Shown: one piece after another, positions 1 to 9,709 of the stretch
Numbering within the stretch: position 1 is the first letter of the stretch
How the letters are laid out: each line of letters opens with the position of its first letter
From: Halobacteriales archaeon QS_1_68_20
GTDB lineage: Archaea; Halobacteriota; Halobacteria; Halobacteriales; PXRE01
Direction: 5' to 3'
DNA length: 64,000 bases
NCBI GenBank assembly: GCA_003021085.1
Contig: PXRE01000033.1
Span: 62,001 to 126,000 of the forward strand
Position numbers and translations under genes: made by a program
Notes under the pieces: model-generated
The model's input: only the letters and a program-made list of their open reading frames with translations
Told to the model about the DNA's origin: nothing
Database searches by the model: none

Positions 1-747
1 ACCCTTTGGGACCGGCTCACGGCCCGCAAACACGTCGAATTCGTCGCCGAGACGAAGACCGTCGCCGTCGACGCCGGAGCGATTCTGGCCCGCATCGGCC
101 TGGAGGACGCCGCCGACCAACCGGTCGGGGAGTTCTCCACCGGGATGACTCAACGTCTCGGCCTCGGGATGGCCCTGGTCGGCGAGCCCGACCTGCTGAT
201 CCTCGACGAACCGACCGCCGCCCTCGATCCCAACGGCGTCCGTCGATTGCGCGAAATCGTCGAGGAGGAAGCCACCCGCGGTGCGACCGTCTTCTTCTCC
301 AGCCACGTCCTCGAACAGGTCGAGGCCGTCTGCGATCGAGTCGCCATCCTCCGGGACGGCCACCTCGTCGCCGTCGACACCATGGAAGGCCTGCGCGAGA
401 ACGTCGGCGCCGGCGAAACACTGACCATCCTGGTTGAGGACCCGACCGACGACGTTAGGTCAGCGGTTCGGAACGTCGAGAATGTGGCTGACGTCGCCAT
501 GGAAGGTCAAGTCGTTGAAGCAACCTGTACCGCCGGGCGGGCGAAGGTCAACGTGATCAACGCCATCCGGGAGACCGGTACTACCATCCGTGACTTCGAT
601 GTCGAGACCGTTGACCTTGAGTCGCTTTTCGCCGCCTATGCGGGCGACCGCCTTGGGAGTGATGGCGAACAACACGAGCAGAAGAAAGTCACAGCCCAGG
701 GCGGACGGATAGAGAGTGGTCCCGAACCATCAAGCGATCAAGTATGA
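1..747 (+). CDS. ABC transporter ATP-binding protein (5' truncated by window edge)
   Basis: Frame 1 open from base 1; contains FSTGMTQRLGLGMALVGEPDLLILDEPTAALDP (signature/Walker B). Confidence 0.93.
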   Translation, partial: TLWDRLTARKHVEFVAETKTVAVDAGAILARIGLEDAADQPVGEFSTGMTQRLGLGMALVGEPDLLILDEPTAALDPNGVRRLREIVEEEATRGATVFFSSHVLEQVEAVCDRVAILRDGHLVAVDTMEGLRENVGAGETLTILVEDPTDDVRSAVRNVENVADVAMEGQVVEATCTAGRAKVNVINAIRETGTTIRDFDVETVDLESLFAAYAGDRLGSDGEQHEQKKVTAQGGRIESGPEPSSDQV

Positions 748-1712
748 GCGACGCACAGATCAATGCCGGGGGAGAAGCAGAAGATACCGTCCGTGAGCCG
801 GGAACATTACAGGGCCGGCGAAACTGGCTTAGCGTCGCCCGCAAGGAGATTGCAGACGCCGGCCGATCTTGGCAGCTATACATCCTGACCGGTGGGTTCT
901 TAGCCATACTTACCCTTGGGAGTATGAGCAAGATCGAACGGGGGAGCAGGCCACAGCCGGCCGACAATCAATTCGAGATGACGTTCAGAGAGGGCCTGCA
1001 AACGCTGGCGGGGTTCATAGAAGTCCTCGTACCGCTCGTAATCCTAATCGGGTTACACACGGCCATCGCCAAGGAACGGGAGCGTGGGAGTCTCCGGGTA
1101 ATATTGACTCTCCCGGTGTCCAGATGGGATGTTCTTGCCGGAACGGCATTGGGACGAGCTGTTGTCATCGCCGGGACGTTTCTTGCGGCGCTGGCGGTCA
1201 ATGGCCTCACGATGTGGGTCCTGTACGACTCCATGGACCTCCTCACGTATGGGAAATTTGCTTTCGCCGTCGTCACGCTCGGAATCGTGTTCGTAGGGAT
1301 CGCTGTCGGGATCTCGGCCGTGGCCCGAACTACGAATCGTTCAGTCAGCATAGCGATCGGTGTGTTTCTCGTTGTCACCCTCATGTGGGAGAAACTTTTG
1401 GGGGCTGTAGATCTAGTAACGGGAGTCCAACCCCAGTTCAACCCGATGGCCCAGGACGTCGCACCCGGGTGGCGGGTCTTCCTGTATCGAATTCGCCCGG
1501 GTGAAGCCTGGCAACTCGTGGTTACCGACTGGATCGCCCCTGTGATGCCAGAACTCGGGCGGGGCGAGAACACCTACTACGCCCGGTACACGACGCCCGG
1601 TCCCGAGCCGTTCTATCTCGATAGCTGGTTCCTGGCGATCGTTTTAATCCTTTGGTGCATCGTGCCACTATTGGTCGGATACTGGCGGTTCAGGGAAGCA
1701 GACATCGGGTGA
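744..1712 (+). CDS. ABC-2 type transporter permease
   Basis: 322 aa, multiple TM segments, ATGA overlap with upstream ATPase gene. Confidence 0.9.
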   Translation: MSDAQINAGGEAEDTVREPGTLQGRRNWLSVARKEIADAGRSWQLYILTGGFLAILTLGSMSKIERGSRPQPADNQFEMTFREGLQTLAGFIEVLVPLVILIGLHTAIAKERERGSLRVILTLPVSRWDVLAGTALGRAVVIAGTFLAALAVNGLTMWVLYDSMDLLTYGKFAFAVVTLGIVFVGIAVGISAVARTTNRSVSIAIGVFLVVTLMWEKLLGAVDLVTGVQPQFNPMAQDVAPGWRVFLYRIRPGEAWQLVVTDWIAPVMPELGRGENTYYARYTTPGPEPFYLDSWFLAIVLILWCIVPLLVGYWRFREADIG

Positions 1713-2049
1713 CCTCTTGGTCTAGCCTTTAGACTCGGCGGTGGAAGCTAGACGGCGCCTTGGACGTATTACGGTTAGTGATAAACGGCTGCCACGGTGA
1801 ACAAGAACAAAGTGAGCTATTGAGTCGCTTTCGCTGGCACGTGGGCCAGCCCTGGGATAGTCCATTGTATTTCTCATATATGGATAGGTCAGGCTAGTAC
1901 TAAATATTCTCAGCCGGTTATAACTTCAAAATTTGATAAATCATATCAGAACCAAAGAAAGCTTGCAAGGCCTTAGTTAATACAGCGAAACAGAACTTAC
2001 GAGGTTAAAGCCGAGAATCGAAATAGCGGACTTAAGTAGTTGTCCGCAG

Positions 2050-2607
2050 TCAGGACTGACTGCCGGGAAACCGGTGGTACTCCAGCCCGCGCTGTTTGAG
2101 TTCCTGGCGTTTCTCCTCCAGGAACGAGTACACGCGCCCGTGCGGGGCTCCGTCGAGCAGCATCTCTGCGGCTCGCCGGACGGCGTCGACCTCCTCGGGG
2201 CGGCCGATCATGCCCAGCGTCGACCCGTAGATCACCACGTCGGCGCCGGTGAGATCTTCCATGAGTTCGCGGGTGCGCCCGCCCTCGCCGATGAGCCGGC
2301 CCTTCTGGCGGCGCATCTCCGACTCGTTGCGGGTGGCCGCGTCGATGTCGATCACGTCGAACATCATCATGTCGTCCTCCAGCAGGCGGAGCGCCTCCTC
2401 GGGCGCGAACCCGCGACCGATCGCCTTCACGATGTCGGGGCCCTTCAGCCCGAGTACCGGGTCGCCGACCTGCTCTACCCGGACCGACCCGTTCTCGGAG
2501 TCGATGTCCAGGCGGACCTCCGCGCGGTCCTCGATCTCCAGCATCGTCTCGCCCCCTTCCCCGATGAGCACCCCGATGCGGTCCTGCGGAATCTTCACGT
2601 GTTGCAT
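2050..2607 (-). CDS. KH-domain RNA-binding protein (archaeal Dim2/Pno1-like)
   Basis: MQHVKIPQDRIGVLIGEGGETMLEIE... two KH GxxG motifs (GEGG, GEGGRTREL). Confidence 0.9.
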   Translation of the reverse strand: MQHVKIPQDRIGVLIGEGGETMLEIEDRAEVRLDIDSENGSVRVEQVGDPVLGLKGPDIVKAIGRGFAPEEALRLLEDDMMMFDVIDIDAATRNESEMRRQKGRLIGEGGRTRELMEDLTGADVVIYGSTLGMIGRPEEVDAVRRAAEMLLDGAPHGRVYSFLEEKRQELKQRGLEYHRFPGSQS

Positions 2608-2687
2608 ATACTGCAGTACTGGACGCGCCGGTTTAAGGCTTGTTCGGCGCCCGGAAACCTTTCAGACCGGCCGCCGGTGGCTGTGCC

Positions 2688-3162
2688 ATGTTGCTCGGAC
2701 TCGCGCGTGGCGTGGTTCGGGGCGTCGTCGTCTGGCTGCTCGGATCCGTCCTGGCGCTGGTGGCCGTCGTCGCCGGCGTCCTCCCGGGAGAGGCGACCCT
2801 CACGGGCGCCGTCGACGCCTTCGTCGGGACGCACGGCCTCCCACCGGGTGACCTGCTCGCGGCCGCCGTCCCGGGGGTCGTGCTCGCGCTCGGCGGCTAC
2901 CGGGCCGGCCGGGCCCCCCGGCCCGGACTGCTCGGACGGCTCAAGTCGACGGTCACGCCGGGCACCAGCGAGGACCGCCAGCGACTCGTCCGGGCGGCGA
3001 CGGCGGGTGGACTGCTCGCGGCAGGGTACGCAACCGTCGGTACCCTGGTCGCCGTGCTCGCGAGTGTGGGGGTCCGCGACGACGGTGTTCGCGGCCGGAC
3101 TGGTCTACGGGTTCGTCGTCGGTGTTTCGGCCGCCGTCGTCGGCGCGACTGTCGACCGGTGA
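2688..3162 (+). pseudogene. Small membrane protein, apparent +1 frameshift at a 5-G run near 3070
   Basis: MLLGLARGVVRGVVVWLLGSVLALVAVVAG... continues only if one G is removed (VLASVGSATTVFAAGLVYGFVVGVSAAVVGATVDR*). Confidence 0.65.
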
Positions 3163-3183
3163 ACGAGGCCGCCGAGGCCGACG

Positions 3184-4098
3184 CTACTCCTCGTCGTCTG
3201 TCACGAACGCCAGCAACTCGTCGTCGCTCACGTCCGCTCCCTGCCGGCGGAAGAAGGCGGCGACGTTGTGGCAGTCCCGTTCGAGGAACTCGCGGCTGTT
3301 GGGGTGGTGGACGGTGACTGCCTGGCCCAGGTCCAGTACGACCAGGCGGTCCTCGTGGACGACGACGTTGTACTCGCTGAGGTCGCCGTGGACCAGTCCC
3401 GCGCGGTAGAGCCGTCGCATGTACTCCCGGACCACCTCGTAGGCCGTCTCGGGGTTCTCGACGTCCACCTCCGAGAGTCGCCTGGCCCGGCCCTCCGCGG
3501 TGCCGAGGTACTCCATCACCAGGGCGTTGCGCTCGACGGCGATGGGCGTCGGGACCCGGACACCGGCCTGGCGGGCGCGCTGGAGGTTGGCGAACTCTTT
3601 CTTCGTCCACGCGAGGACGACCCCCTTCTTGTCGCCGCCCAGTCCCTCGAAGCGGGGGTCGCCCTCCAGGTAACTCCGCATGTCCTTGAAGTCCGAGGCG
3701 TTGATGCGGTAGACCTTGACCGCCACCTCCGGGCGCTCGTCGGCCGCTTCACCCCTGGCCGCGTCGCCGACGTCGACGCCCAGCGCCTCCGCGGACTTCC
3801 GGCCGCCGAGCGCGGTGTGGACGTTGGCCTCCTTGCCGGTGGAGATGGCGCCGCCGAGGGCGTCGACGAAGCCGTTCTGGACGAGACGGTAGAGGGCGGC
3901 GTAGGTCGCGTCGTCGAACACCGACTGCTCGACCTTGAACTGGTCGGCGTCCTTGATGCGCTTGCGGAACTGGTCGAACTCCCGGTCGCGGCGGCGGGCG
4001 ATGCGGTCGGCCTCCGTGTCGCTGACGTCGAGTTGCTCCCACTCGTCGCCGGGTACGTCGACCGCGTCCTCGGCCAGGAGTCCGTACTCGTCGGCCAT
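3184..4098 (-). CDS. rio1: RIO-type serine/threonine protein kinase Rio1
   Basis: STGKEANVHTA, VKVYRINASDFKDMRSYLEGDPRF, GLVHGDLSEYNVVVH, LDLGQAV motifs. Confidence 0.95.
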   Translation of the reverse strand: MADEYGLLAEDAVDVPGDEWEQLDVSDTEADRIARRRDREFDQFRKRIKDADQFKVEQSVFDDATYAALYRLVQNGFVDALGGAISTGKEANVHTALGGRKSAEALGVDVGDAARGEAADERPEVAVKVYRINASDFKDMRSYLEGDPRFEGLGGDKKGVVLAWTKKEFANLQRARQAGVRVPTPIAVERNALVMEYLGTAEGRARRLSEVDVENPETAYEVVREYMRRLYRAGLVHGDLSEYNVVVHEDRLVVLDLGQAVTVHHPNSREFLERDCHNVAAFFRRQGADVSDDELLAFVTDDEE

Positions 4099-4143
4099 CT
4101 ATGCCGGCGTACGACGCCGAAGCGTAAAAGGCTGCCCGGGGGG

Positions 4144-4437
4144 TCACTCCTGGATCAGCCCTTCCTCCCGCAGCGTGTCCGCCTGGGCCTTCTCGTAACG
4201 CCAGGTGATGTCGGCCTTCTCGTCCTGCCAGTCCCACGGTTCCACGAGGACGACGTCGTCCTCGCGGATCCAGATGCGCTTTTGCATCTTCCCCGGGATG
4301 CGGGCGGTTCGTACCTGGCCGTCCATACAGCGGACGCGGACGCGGTTGGCACCCAGCATGTCCTCGACGACGGCGAACACCTCGTCGTCGTCGGGCATGC
4401 GGATGTCGTCGATGTCCGCTTGCTCGGTGTCGGTCAT
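4144..4437 (-). CDS. eif1A: Translation initiation factor aIF-1A
   Basis: [51 protein letters not shown], classic eIF1A; ATG at 4437. Confidence 0.95.
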   Translation of the reverse strand: MTDTEQADIDDIRMPDDDEVFAVVEDMLGANRVRVRCMDGQVRTARIPGKMQKRIWIREDDVVLVEPWDWQDEKADITWRYEKAQADTLREEGLIQE

Positions 4438-4570
4438 GACAGGGGGTTGGGGTGGCATCCCTAAAAACGTGCGGACCCGTTTTCGCGGTTACAACGCTCG
4501 TCGTCCGGCGACGACGCGTCGGACGCCCCCGGACGACTTCGGTCGTATTCAGGTTGCGGCGTTTCGGCCA

Positions 4571-4890
4571 GCAACACGTCGAAAGCCCCCACCTCGCTCC
4601 GGTCCCGGAGCGAGGCGGCCCCTTTCAGTCCACCCAGACACCTGGCAAACCTCACCCTCCCCAGCCGAGGGGGTCGGCACGGAGGTCGACCCCGGTGTCT
4701 CCGGCGAGCCGTGCGAGCCGGAGGCTCGGCAGAACTCGTTCTCCCGGTGGATGAGTAACGCAGGAACGAGTGCAACGAGTGACGAGTAACGCAGTCGGCC
4801 GGGGAGGTGTGTGGCGACGAGCGGCTGGGCCAGGTGGGACTGAAAGGGGCCGCGGGCTCGACTCGGGGGGCTTTCTGGCTGTTGGTGACC
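4571..4890. repeat. Mosaic intergenic element copy A (imperfect long inverted repeat)
   Basis: AAAGCCCCC..GGCCCCTTTCAGTCC..CCTCCCCAGCCG on the left mirrored by CGGCCGGGGAGG..GGACTGAAAGGGGCC..GGGGGGCTTTC on the right. Confidence 0.85.
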
Positions 4891-4987
4891 AAGATACCGT
4901 CGGCAGAGTGGAGGCGAGAAGTGCCACCACCCGAACAGCGGACGACGTTTGACAACGGTTAAGGGCCGTCCCGCCGCACCCGGCCGT

Positions 4988-5167
4988 ATGCTTCAACGAC
5001 TCGGTCTCTTCGGCATCCTCGGCCTGCTGGCCATGCTCGGCGGCATCGCGCTGCTCGGACTGGTGGACCTCCGCATCGCCGCCGGCGTCGCCCTCGTCGT
5101 CGGCGGCATCGGCCTCGTCACCTACGGCATGGTCCAGAGCATGATGGCCAAGTTCGGCCTGGCGTAG
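4988..5167 (+). CDS. Small hydrophobic membrane protein
   Basis: MLQRLGLFGILGLLAMLGGIALLGLVDLRIAAGVALVVGGIGLVTYGMVQSMMAKFGLA. Confidence 0.75.
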   Translation: MLQRLGLFGILGLLAMLGGIALLGLVDLRIAAGVALVVGGIGLVTYGMVQSMMAKFGLA

Positions 5168-5225
5168 CAAGCGAAAACGGCCACTCGATCCGAGCAACCC
5201 CATTCCTCGCGGTCGTACCGTTCGC

Positions 5226-7205
5226 TCAGTCCGACGAACTCTGTTCCTCGCGTGCCCGATGTTCGCTGATCAGGCGGTCGACCATCTCGCGGTTCTGCTC
5301 CCGGCGGCGCTGTTCGGCCCGCTCCTCCCAGTCCTCGATGGCGGCCTCGACCTCCGACTCCCGGGCCACCGCGAGTTCGTCCACCTCCTGGATGGTGACG
5401 TCGTCCGCCGGCGCCACCGGAATCTCGGCCTCGAACAGCATCTGGTCGGCCACTCCGGAGAGACCGCCGTCTTTCAGCACCACCCGCGGATCCACGTCCA
5501 CGAGCAGTTCGGCGGTCGAGCGACCCGCCCCGCTGGCGTCCCGGAGGTAGATGACGTCGTCCTCCGCGAGGCCGAACCGCTCGTCGGCGCCGTGGATGGC
5601 CTCGCGGGTGAACTGCTCGATTGGCTTGACCGGCACGAGGTCCCGCTTCTCGGGCGCGACGTCCGCGAAGTTCGAGTGGTCGAGTTTCCACAGTTCCTTC
5701 AGGCGCGCGAGTTTGCCCTCCAGTTCCTCGGTGTGCTCGCGCTCGGCTTCGAGTTCGCGCTCTAGTCGCTCGGTCTCGCGCTGGAGACGGGCGACCTCCC
5801 GGCGCTCGCGGGTCTCCTGGCGTTGCTGGCTCCGCTCGCGCTCCAGTTCCTCCTGCAGTTCCGCGATGCGGTCGTCTTTCTCCTCGACCGTCTCCGTCAG
5901 GTCCTCGATACGGCCCTCCAGGCGCTCGACCTGATCCTCCAGCCGGCTGATGCGCTTCTGTTCGGGCGAGGGTTCCGGCGGCGCCTCGCCGCCGGATTCC
6001 TCGCTCTCGTCGTCGTCCTCCGTCAGGTCCGCCACGACCGCCTCGACGCTCTCTTCGCCGCCGACCACGCGGGCCAGCACCTCGCAGCGGTCCAGCGCGG
6101 GCGGCAACTTCCGGGTGATCCGGTCGAACTGGTCGGCGTGGTCGTCGTGGGCGAACAGGGCCGCCGCCAGCGCGTCCCGCTCGTGGTCGTTGTCGTAGGC
6201 CACGTCGCGGGTCCGGTGTTGCTTCTCGTCGACCGGGAGGTCCGACGACGGCACCCACCCGGCGGCGTCGAAGCTCCGCCGAATCTTCTCGACGGTGTCG
6301 GGCATCGGCGTGACGTCGGCGGCCACGACCAGCGGCCGCCCGCGCTCGATGATCCACTCGATGACCGCCGCCGTGTCGGCCGTACGGGTCGAGTGGACGT
6401 CCAGCACCCCACCGTCGAGGTCGACCAGCGCCACCGCGGTCGTGGTCCCGGGGTCGACCCCGACGAGGACGGGGTCGCGGCGCTTCGCAAGCGGACGGAA
6501 CTCGATGCCGTCCCGGCGCTCGCGTTCGATCTCGATGCGGGTGTCGCCCGACCGCTCCCGGGAGACCGGCAACTCCTCGGGCGTCGCCTCGACCGTGAAC
6601 ATGGCGCTGGAGTAGCCGCCGTACTTCTCGGTCACCTCCTTCTCGTAGTCGAGTGCGGCCTCGTCGAGTTCGGACTCGACCTCCCTGGCGCGGCGCTTGA
6701 CCGCCCCGTGGATGCGACGGGTGAACCGGTCCTCGGACCACCCGCCGCTCCCGGTCGAGCGGCCCCGAGACACCTTCACCTGGGTGGTGTTCTCGAAGGC
6801 CGAAACCTCGTAGCCCACGTTGCGGGCTGCGAGTCGCGCCGCGGCCTCGGCCTCCTGCATCGGGTCCTTGCCGTAGGGAACGCCGTTGCGCCGGGCGACC
6901 CGGGAGAGCGGTTCCGGGCGCTCGGCACCGGTCACCTGTACGAGGCGGGTCCCCGCCGGAAGTTCCCGCAGGAGGTGGATCAGGGCGTCCTTGTCCTCCG
7001 CGAGTTCGTAGACGTTGTCGGTGGCGACGATGGCCGGTTGCTCGCCGTCGATCAGTCGCCGCAACTTCCGCCGGGAGACAACGTCGCGCTCGGCCGTCTC
7101 ACCGTCGAAGACGACGAGCGCGTAGGAAACGTCCCCGCGGACGTCCCCGCTCTGGACGTCCACGCCGAAGATCACGGCGTCCAACGCACTCGTTCGCGTG
7201 CTCAC
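5226..7205 (-). CDS. DUF460 family protein (RNase H-like fold plus coiled coil)
   Basis: VLVGVDPGTTTAVALVDLDG and long coiled coil; GTG start at 7205. Confidence 0.85.
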   Translation of the reverse strand: MSTRTSALDAVIFGVDVQSGDVRGDVSYALVVFDGETAERDVVSRRKLRRLIDGEQPAIVATDNVYELAEDKDALIHLLRELPAGTRLVQVTGAERPEPLSRVARRNGVPYGKDPMQEAEAAARLAARNVGYEVSAFENTTQVKVSRGRSTGSGGWSEDRFTRRIHGAVKRRAREVESELDEAALDYEKEVTEKYGGYSSAMFTVEATPEELPVSRERSGDTRIEIERERRDGIEFRPLAKRRDPVLVGVDPGTTTAVALVDLDGGVLDVHSTRTADTAAVIEWIIERGRPLVVAADVTPMPDTVEKIRRSFDAAGWVPSSDLPVDEKQHRTRDVAYDNDHERDALAAALFAHDDHADQFDRITRKLPPALDRCEVLARVVGGEESVEAVVADLTEDDDESEESGGEAPPEPSPEQKRISRLEDQVERLEGRIEDLTETVEEKDDRIAELQEELERERSQQRQETRERREVARLQRETERLERELEAEREHTEELEGKLARLKELWKLDHSNFADVAPEKRDLVPVKPIEQFTREAIHGADERFGLAEDDVIYLRDASGAGRSTAELLVDVDPRVVLKDGGLSGVADQMLFEAEIPVAPADDVTIQEVDELAVARESEVEAAIEDWEERAEQRRREQNREMVDRLISEHRAREEQSSSD

Positions 7206-7269
7206 GGCCGCGGGTATGGGACGGCACGGCATAAATCCCGTCCCCGCCCGCAGGTTTATCCGTCGGGAC

Positions 7270-7305
7270 GCGACCAGCACCGCCGTGACCTGACCGTCGC
7301 CGCGG
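7270..7305. repeat. 36-nt direct repeat copy 1
   Basis: GCGACCAGCACCGCCGTGACCTGACCGTCGCCGCGG; 35/36 identical to 9577-9612. Confidence 0.9.
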
Positions 7306-7466
7306 AGCGGTCGAGACGGCCCGCGGTGGGCCGCTCCGCCGTCCGATCACGCACCGCCTGTTCGCAACCACCGCTACCTCGGCGAGTCAACTAGCATTAC
7401 ACGACGACTGAGTCAGCAGGAGAGCGGTCGACCGACTGGCCGAAAGAGAGGGGGAACCGTTCCCGG

Positions 7467-8054
7467 TTACGGCGTCTCGCGGGTCTCCAGGGTGAAGTCG
7501 GACTGCGGGTACGCGACGCAGGTGAGGGTGTAGCCGTCGCCCAGTTCGTCCTCGTCGAGCATCTCCTGGTCGTCGTGGACCACGAAGTCCTCCGCGGGGC
7601 CGTCGGCGATCCGTCCGCCACAGGAGACGCACTGGCCCTGTCGACAGGCGTAGGGCAGGTCCCAGCCCTCGTCCTCGCCGGCGTCCAGGAGCGTCTCGTT
7701 CTCCTTGACCTCGATCGTCTCGCCTTCCTTGGCGAACTCGATCTCGACGGTCTCGGCCTCGTCGTCCGAGAGCGTCCAGGGGCCGTCGTCCTCCTCGACT
7801 GCCTCGCCCTCGCCTTCCTGCAGTTCGCCGGCCTCCCCGGCGGGGACTGCCGTCGCGGCGCCGCCGCCGGCGCCGATGGCGCGGTTCATCGGCTCCGGGA
7901 ACTCGGTCTCCGGAACCGTCTCCGCACGGCGCTCGAGTATCTGGTCCGAGATGTCCTGGGCCGGTCCCCAGCCGGTCCCCGTCGAGAAGTGCGCCAGGAC
8001 CACCAGGACAGTCAGGCCGACCCCGATCGCCAGACCCAGCGTACTGATTGCCAT
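7467..8054 (-). CDS. Membrane-anchored 2Fe-2S ferredoxin
   Basis: N-terminal TM plus CRQGQCVSCGG...TC plant-type 2Fe-2S motif. Confidence 0.88.
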   Translation of the reverse strand: MAISTLGLAIGVGLTVLVVLAHFSTGTGWGPAQDISDQILERRAETVPETEFPEPMNRAIGAGGGAATAVPAGEAGELQEGEGEAVEEDDGPWTLSDDEAETVEIEFAKEGETIEVKENETLLDAGEDEGWDLPYACRQGQCVSCGGRIADGPAEDFVVHDDQEMLDEDELGDGYTLTCVAYPQSDFTLETRETP

Positions 8055-8240
8055 GTGGCGGGGAGTTGGACGCCTCGGTATAATTTAGTTGTGATCCGCC
8101 ACCGGCGTCGAGGCCGAGCCCCTCCGCCCTTTCTCGACGCCGGCCGCCGGGAGCAGTGCCCCGAACGTGCTCCGTATGATATAAATCCGGCGGCCGTGAG
8201 CCAGCAAGACGTGACGGGAGACGGACATGAAAGAGGGAGT

Positions 8241-8879
8241 GTGGCCGACGAGGGGCTGGACGTCTCCCGTCGGGGCGCGCTCGCACGACTCGGTGCGACG
8301 GTCGCCCTCACGGGGGCCGGGGTGACGGCGCTCCCGTCGACGCCGGAATCGCCGGCACCGTCGACCGTCTCCACCGGAGCAGTTCGCCCGGACGCGACGC
8401 CGGTCCCGGAGTCGGAGACGTCGTACGCCGTCTGGCACTACAAGCCGGTCGGCGGCGACTTCGAGCCGACGTCGCCGATCAACGTCGTCTTCCCGCTCGA
8501 GTCTCGGTCGTTCGAGGACGTGATCCACGTCTTCCACGACGCGGGCTGGTACCCCTACCCCGAAGACTACCCGCGGTACGCCTACGACCGCTCGACCGAC
8601 CGGTACCGGTTCCAGGACTGGGCGGGCGCCGAGACGTACTTCGGCGTGGGTGGTCGCCTCCACGTGCGGTGCTGGCACCTCGACGGGACAGCGTCCGTGC
8701 AGGCCCACGTCGACACGAAGGCGACGCCGAAACACGGGATCGGGACGTACGCCGGCGGGCGGCGCGCCGTCGAACGACTGTTCGAAGACGCCGGGTCGGA
8801 CGTGACCGAGGCCGGGCAGTACCTCGGAAACGACCAGCGACCGGACCACGACGGCTTCGCGAGCGTGATCAGATCGTGA
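8241..8879 (+). CDS. Hypothetical secreted protein with Tat-like signal
   Basis: VADEGLDVSRRGALARLGATVALTGAG; GTG start inferred. Confidence 0.65.
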   Translation: MADEGLDVSRRGALARLGATVALTGAGVTALPSTPESPAPSTVSTGAVRPDATPVPESETSYAVWHYKPVGGDFEPTSPINVVFPLESRSFEDVIHVFHDAGWYPYPEDYPRYAYDRSTDRYRFQDWAGAETYFGVGGRLHVRCWHLDGTASVQAHVDTKATPKHGIGTYAGGRRAVERLFEDAGSDVTEAGQYLGNDQRPDHDGFASVIRS

Positions 8880-9535
8880 GTCGCTCGGAACTCCCCGATG
8901 GCCGGTCGTCAGCGCCCCCGACCACCGCGTTGCCGCTCGAACATCCGCTCGTCGGCCTCTCTCGGCGCCGGACGCTCCTCGGGATCGGCTACGTGGTGGG
9001 GACCGTCGTGCTGGTCGCCATCAGCGCGTGGCCGTACGAGGGTGGCATCTTCAATCCCCACACCGGCGTCGGCGGAATCGACGCGCTCCGGGCGCTGGTG
9101 ATCGTCCTCGCGGCCGCGTCGCTGACAGTCGCTCTGGCATACGCCGCCTGGAACGGGGGCCCAGCCCTGGCGCTTGCCATCCCCATCGCGCCGGTACTCG
9201 CGGGTGGCGCAGTCGCCGGTCGCCTGGTCCTCGAAGTCGACCTCGTGCTCGCGATGTGTGCCGGCGCTGCCGCCGCGGCGCTCGCCACGTACGCGACCGG
9301 CGTTCGGCGGACCGGACGCTGGCGACCACGTCCGTACCCGGGCCTGGCGGACGGCCTCACGATTGCGACGCCGGCGGCGGTCGTCGCCATCGTCGGCCTC
9401 GTCCGCGTCTCCCCCGTCGTCGGACCCCACGCACGGGACGCGCTCGTCGGCGCCGGAGTGCTCGCGGCGACCGCTGTCGCCGCCCTCCTCGTCCAGTGGG
9501 GTGTCTGGCTCCGTTCCGCCGTGGCAGACCGATAG
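8876..9535 (+). CDS. Hypothetical multi-TM membrane protein
   Basis: GTG start overlapping previous stop; several hydrophobic helices. Confidence 0.7.
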   Translation: MSRSELPDGRSSAPPTTALPLEHPLVGLSRRRTLLGIGYVVGTVVLVAISAWPYEGGIFNPHTGVGGIDALRALVIVLAAASLTVALAYAAWNGGPALALAIPIAPVLAGGAVAGRLVLEVDLVLAMCAGAAAAALATYATGVRRTGRWRPRPYPGLADGLTIATPAAVVAIVGLVRVSPVVGPHARDALVGAGVLAATAVAALLVQWGVWLRSAVADR

Positions 9536-9576
9536 CCAGGAAAACCTCTCGCCAGCGAAGATTTATCCCCGATGGG

Positions 9577-9612
9577 GCGACCAGCCCCGCCGTGACCTGA
9601 CCGTCGCCGCGG
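9577..9612. repeat. 36-nt direct repeat copy 2
   Basis: GCGACCAGCCCCGCCGTGACCTGACCGTCGCCGCGG; one mismatch to 7270-7305; both preceded by TTTATCC. Confidence 0.9.
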
Positions 9613-9709
9613 GCCGACACGCGATAGTCCGGCACACCGGTCCGCGGATTCGCTCGCCACCGCCACCACGCCGTCGAGCGAGCAAAAACGCTCGTGCCGG
9701 CTGTCCGCC

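Noticed and set aside
17-421. Numerous long antisense ORFs rich in Arg/Pro/Gly (for example 17-421 -, 14654-17485 -, 26271-28583 +)
   Set aside because: High-GC antisense artefacts. The opposite strand carries recognisable conserved proteins and the translations are low-complexity R/P/S or V/L/D mirror sequence.
1713-2049. Possible tRNA or small stable RNA in the AT-rich gap
   Set aside because: No cloverleaf or TpsiC-like GGTTCRANNCC arrangement could be found by eye.
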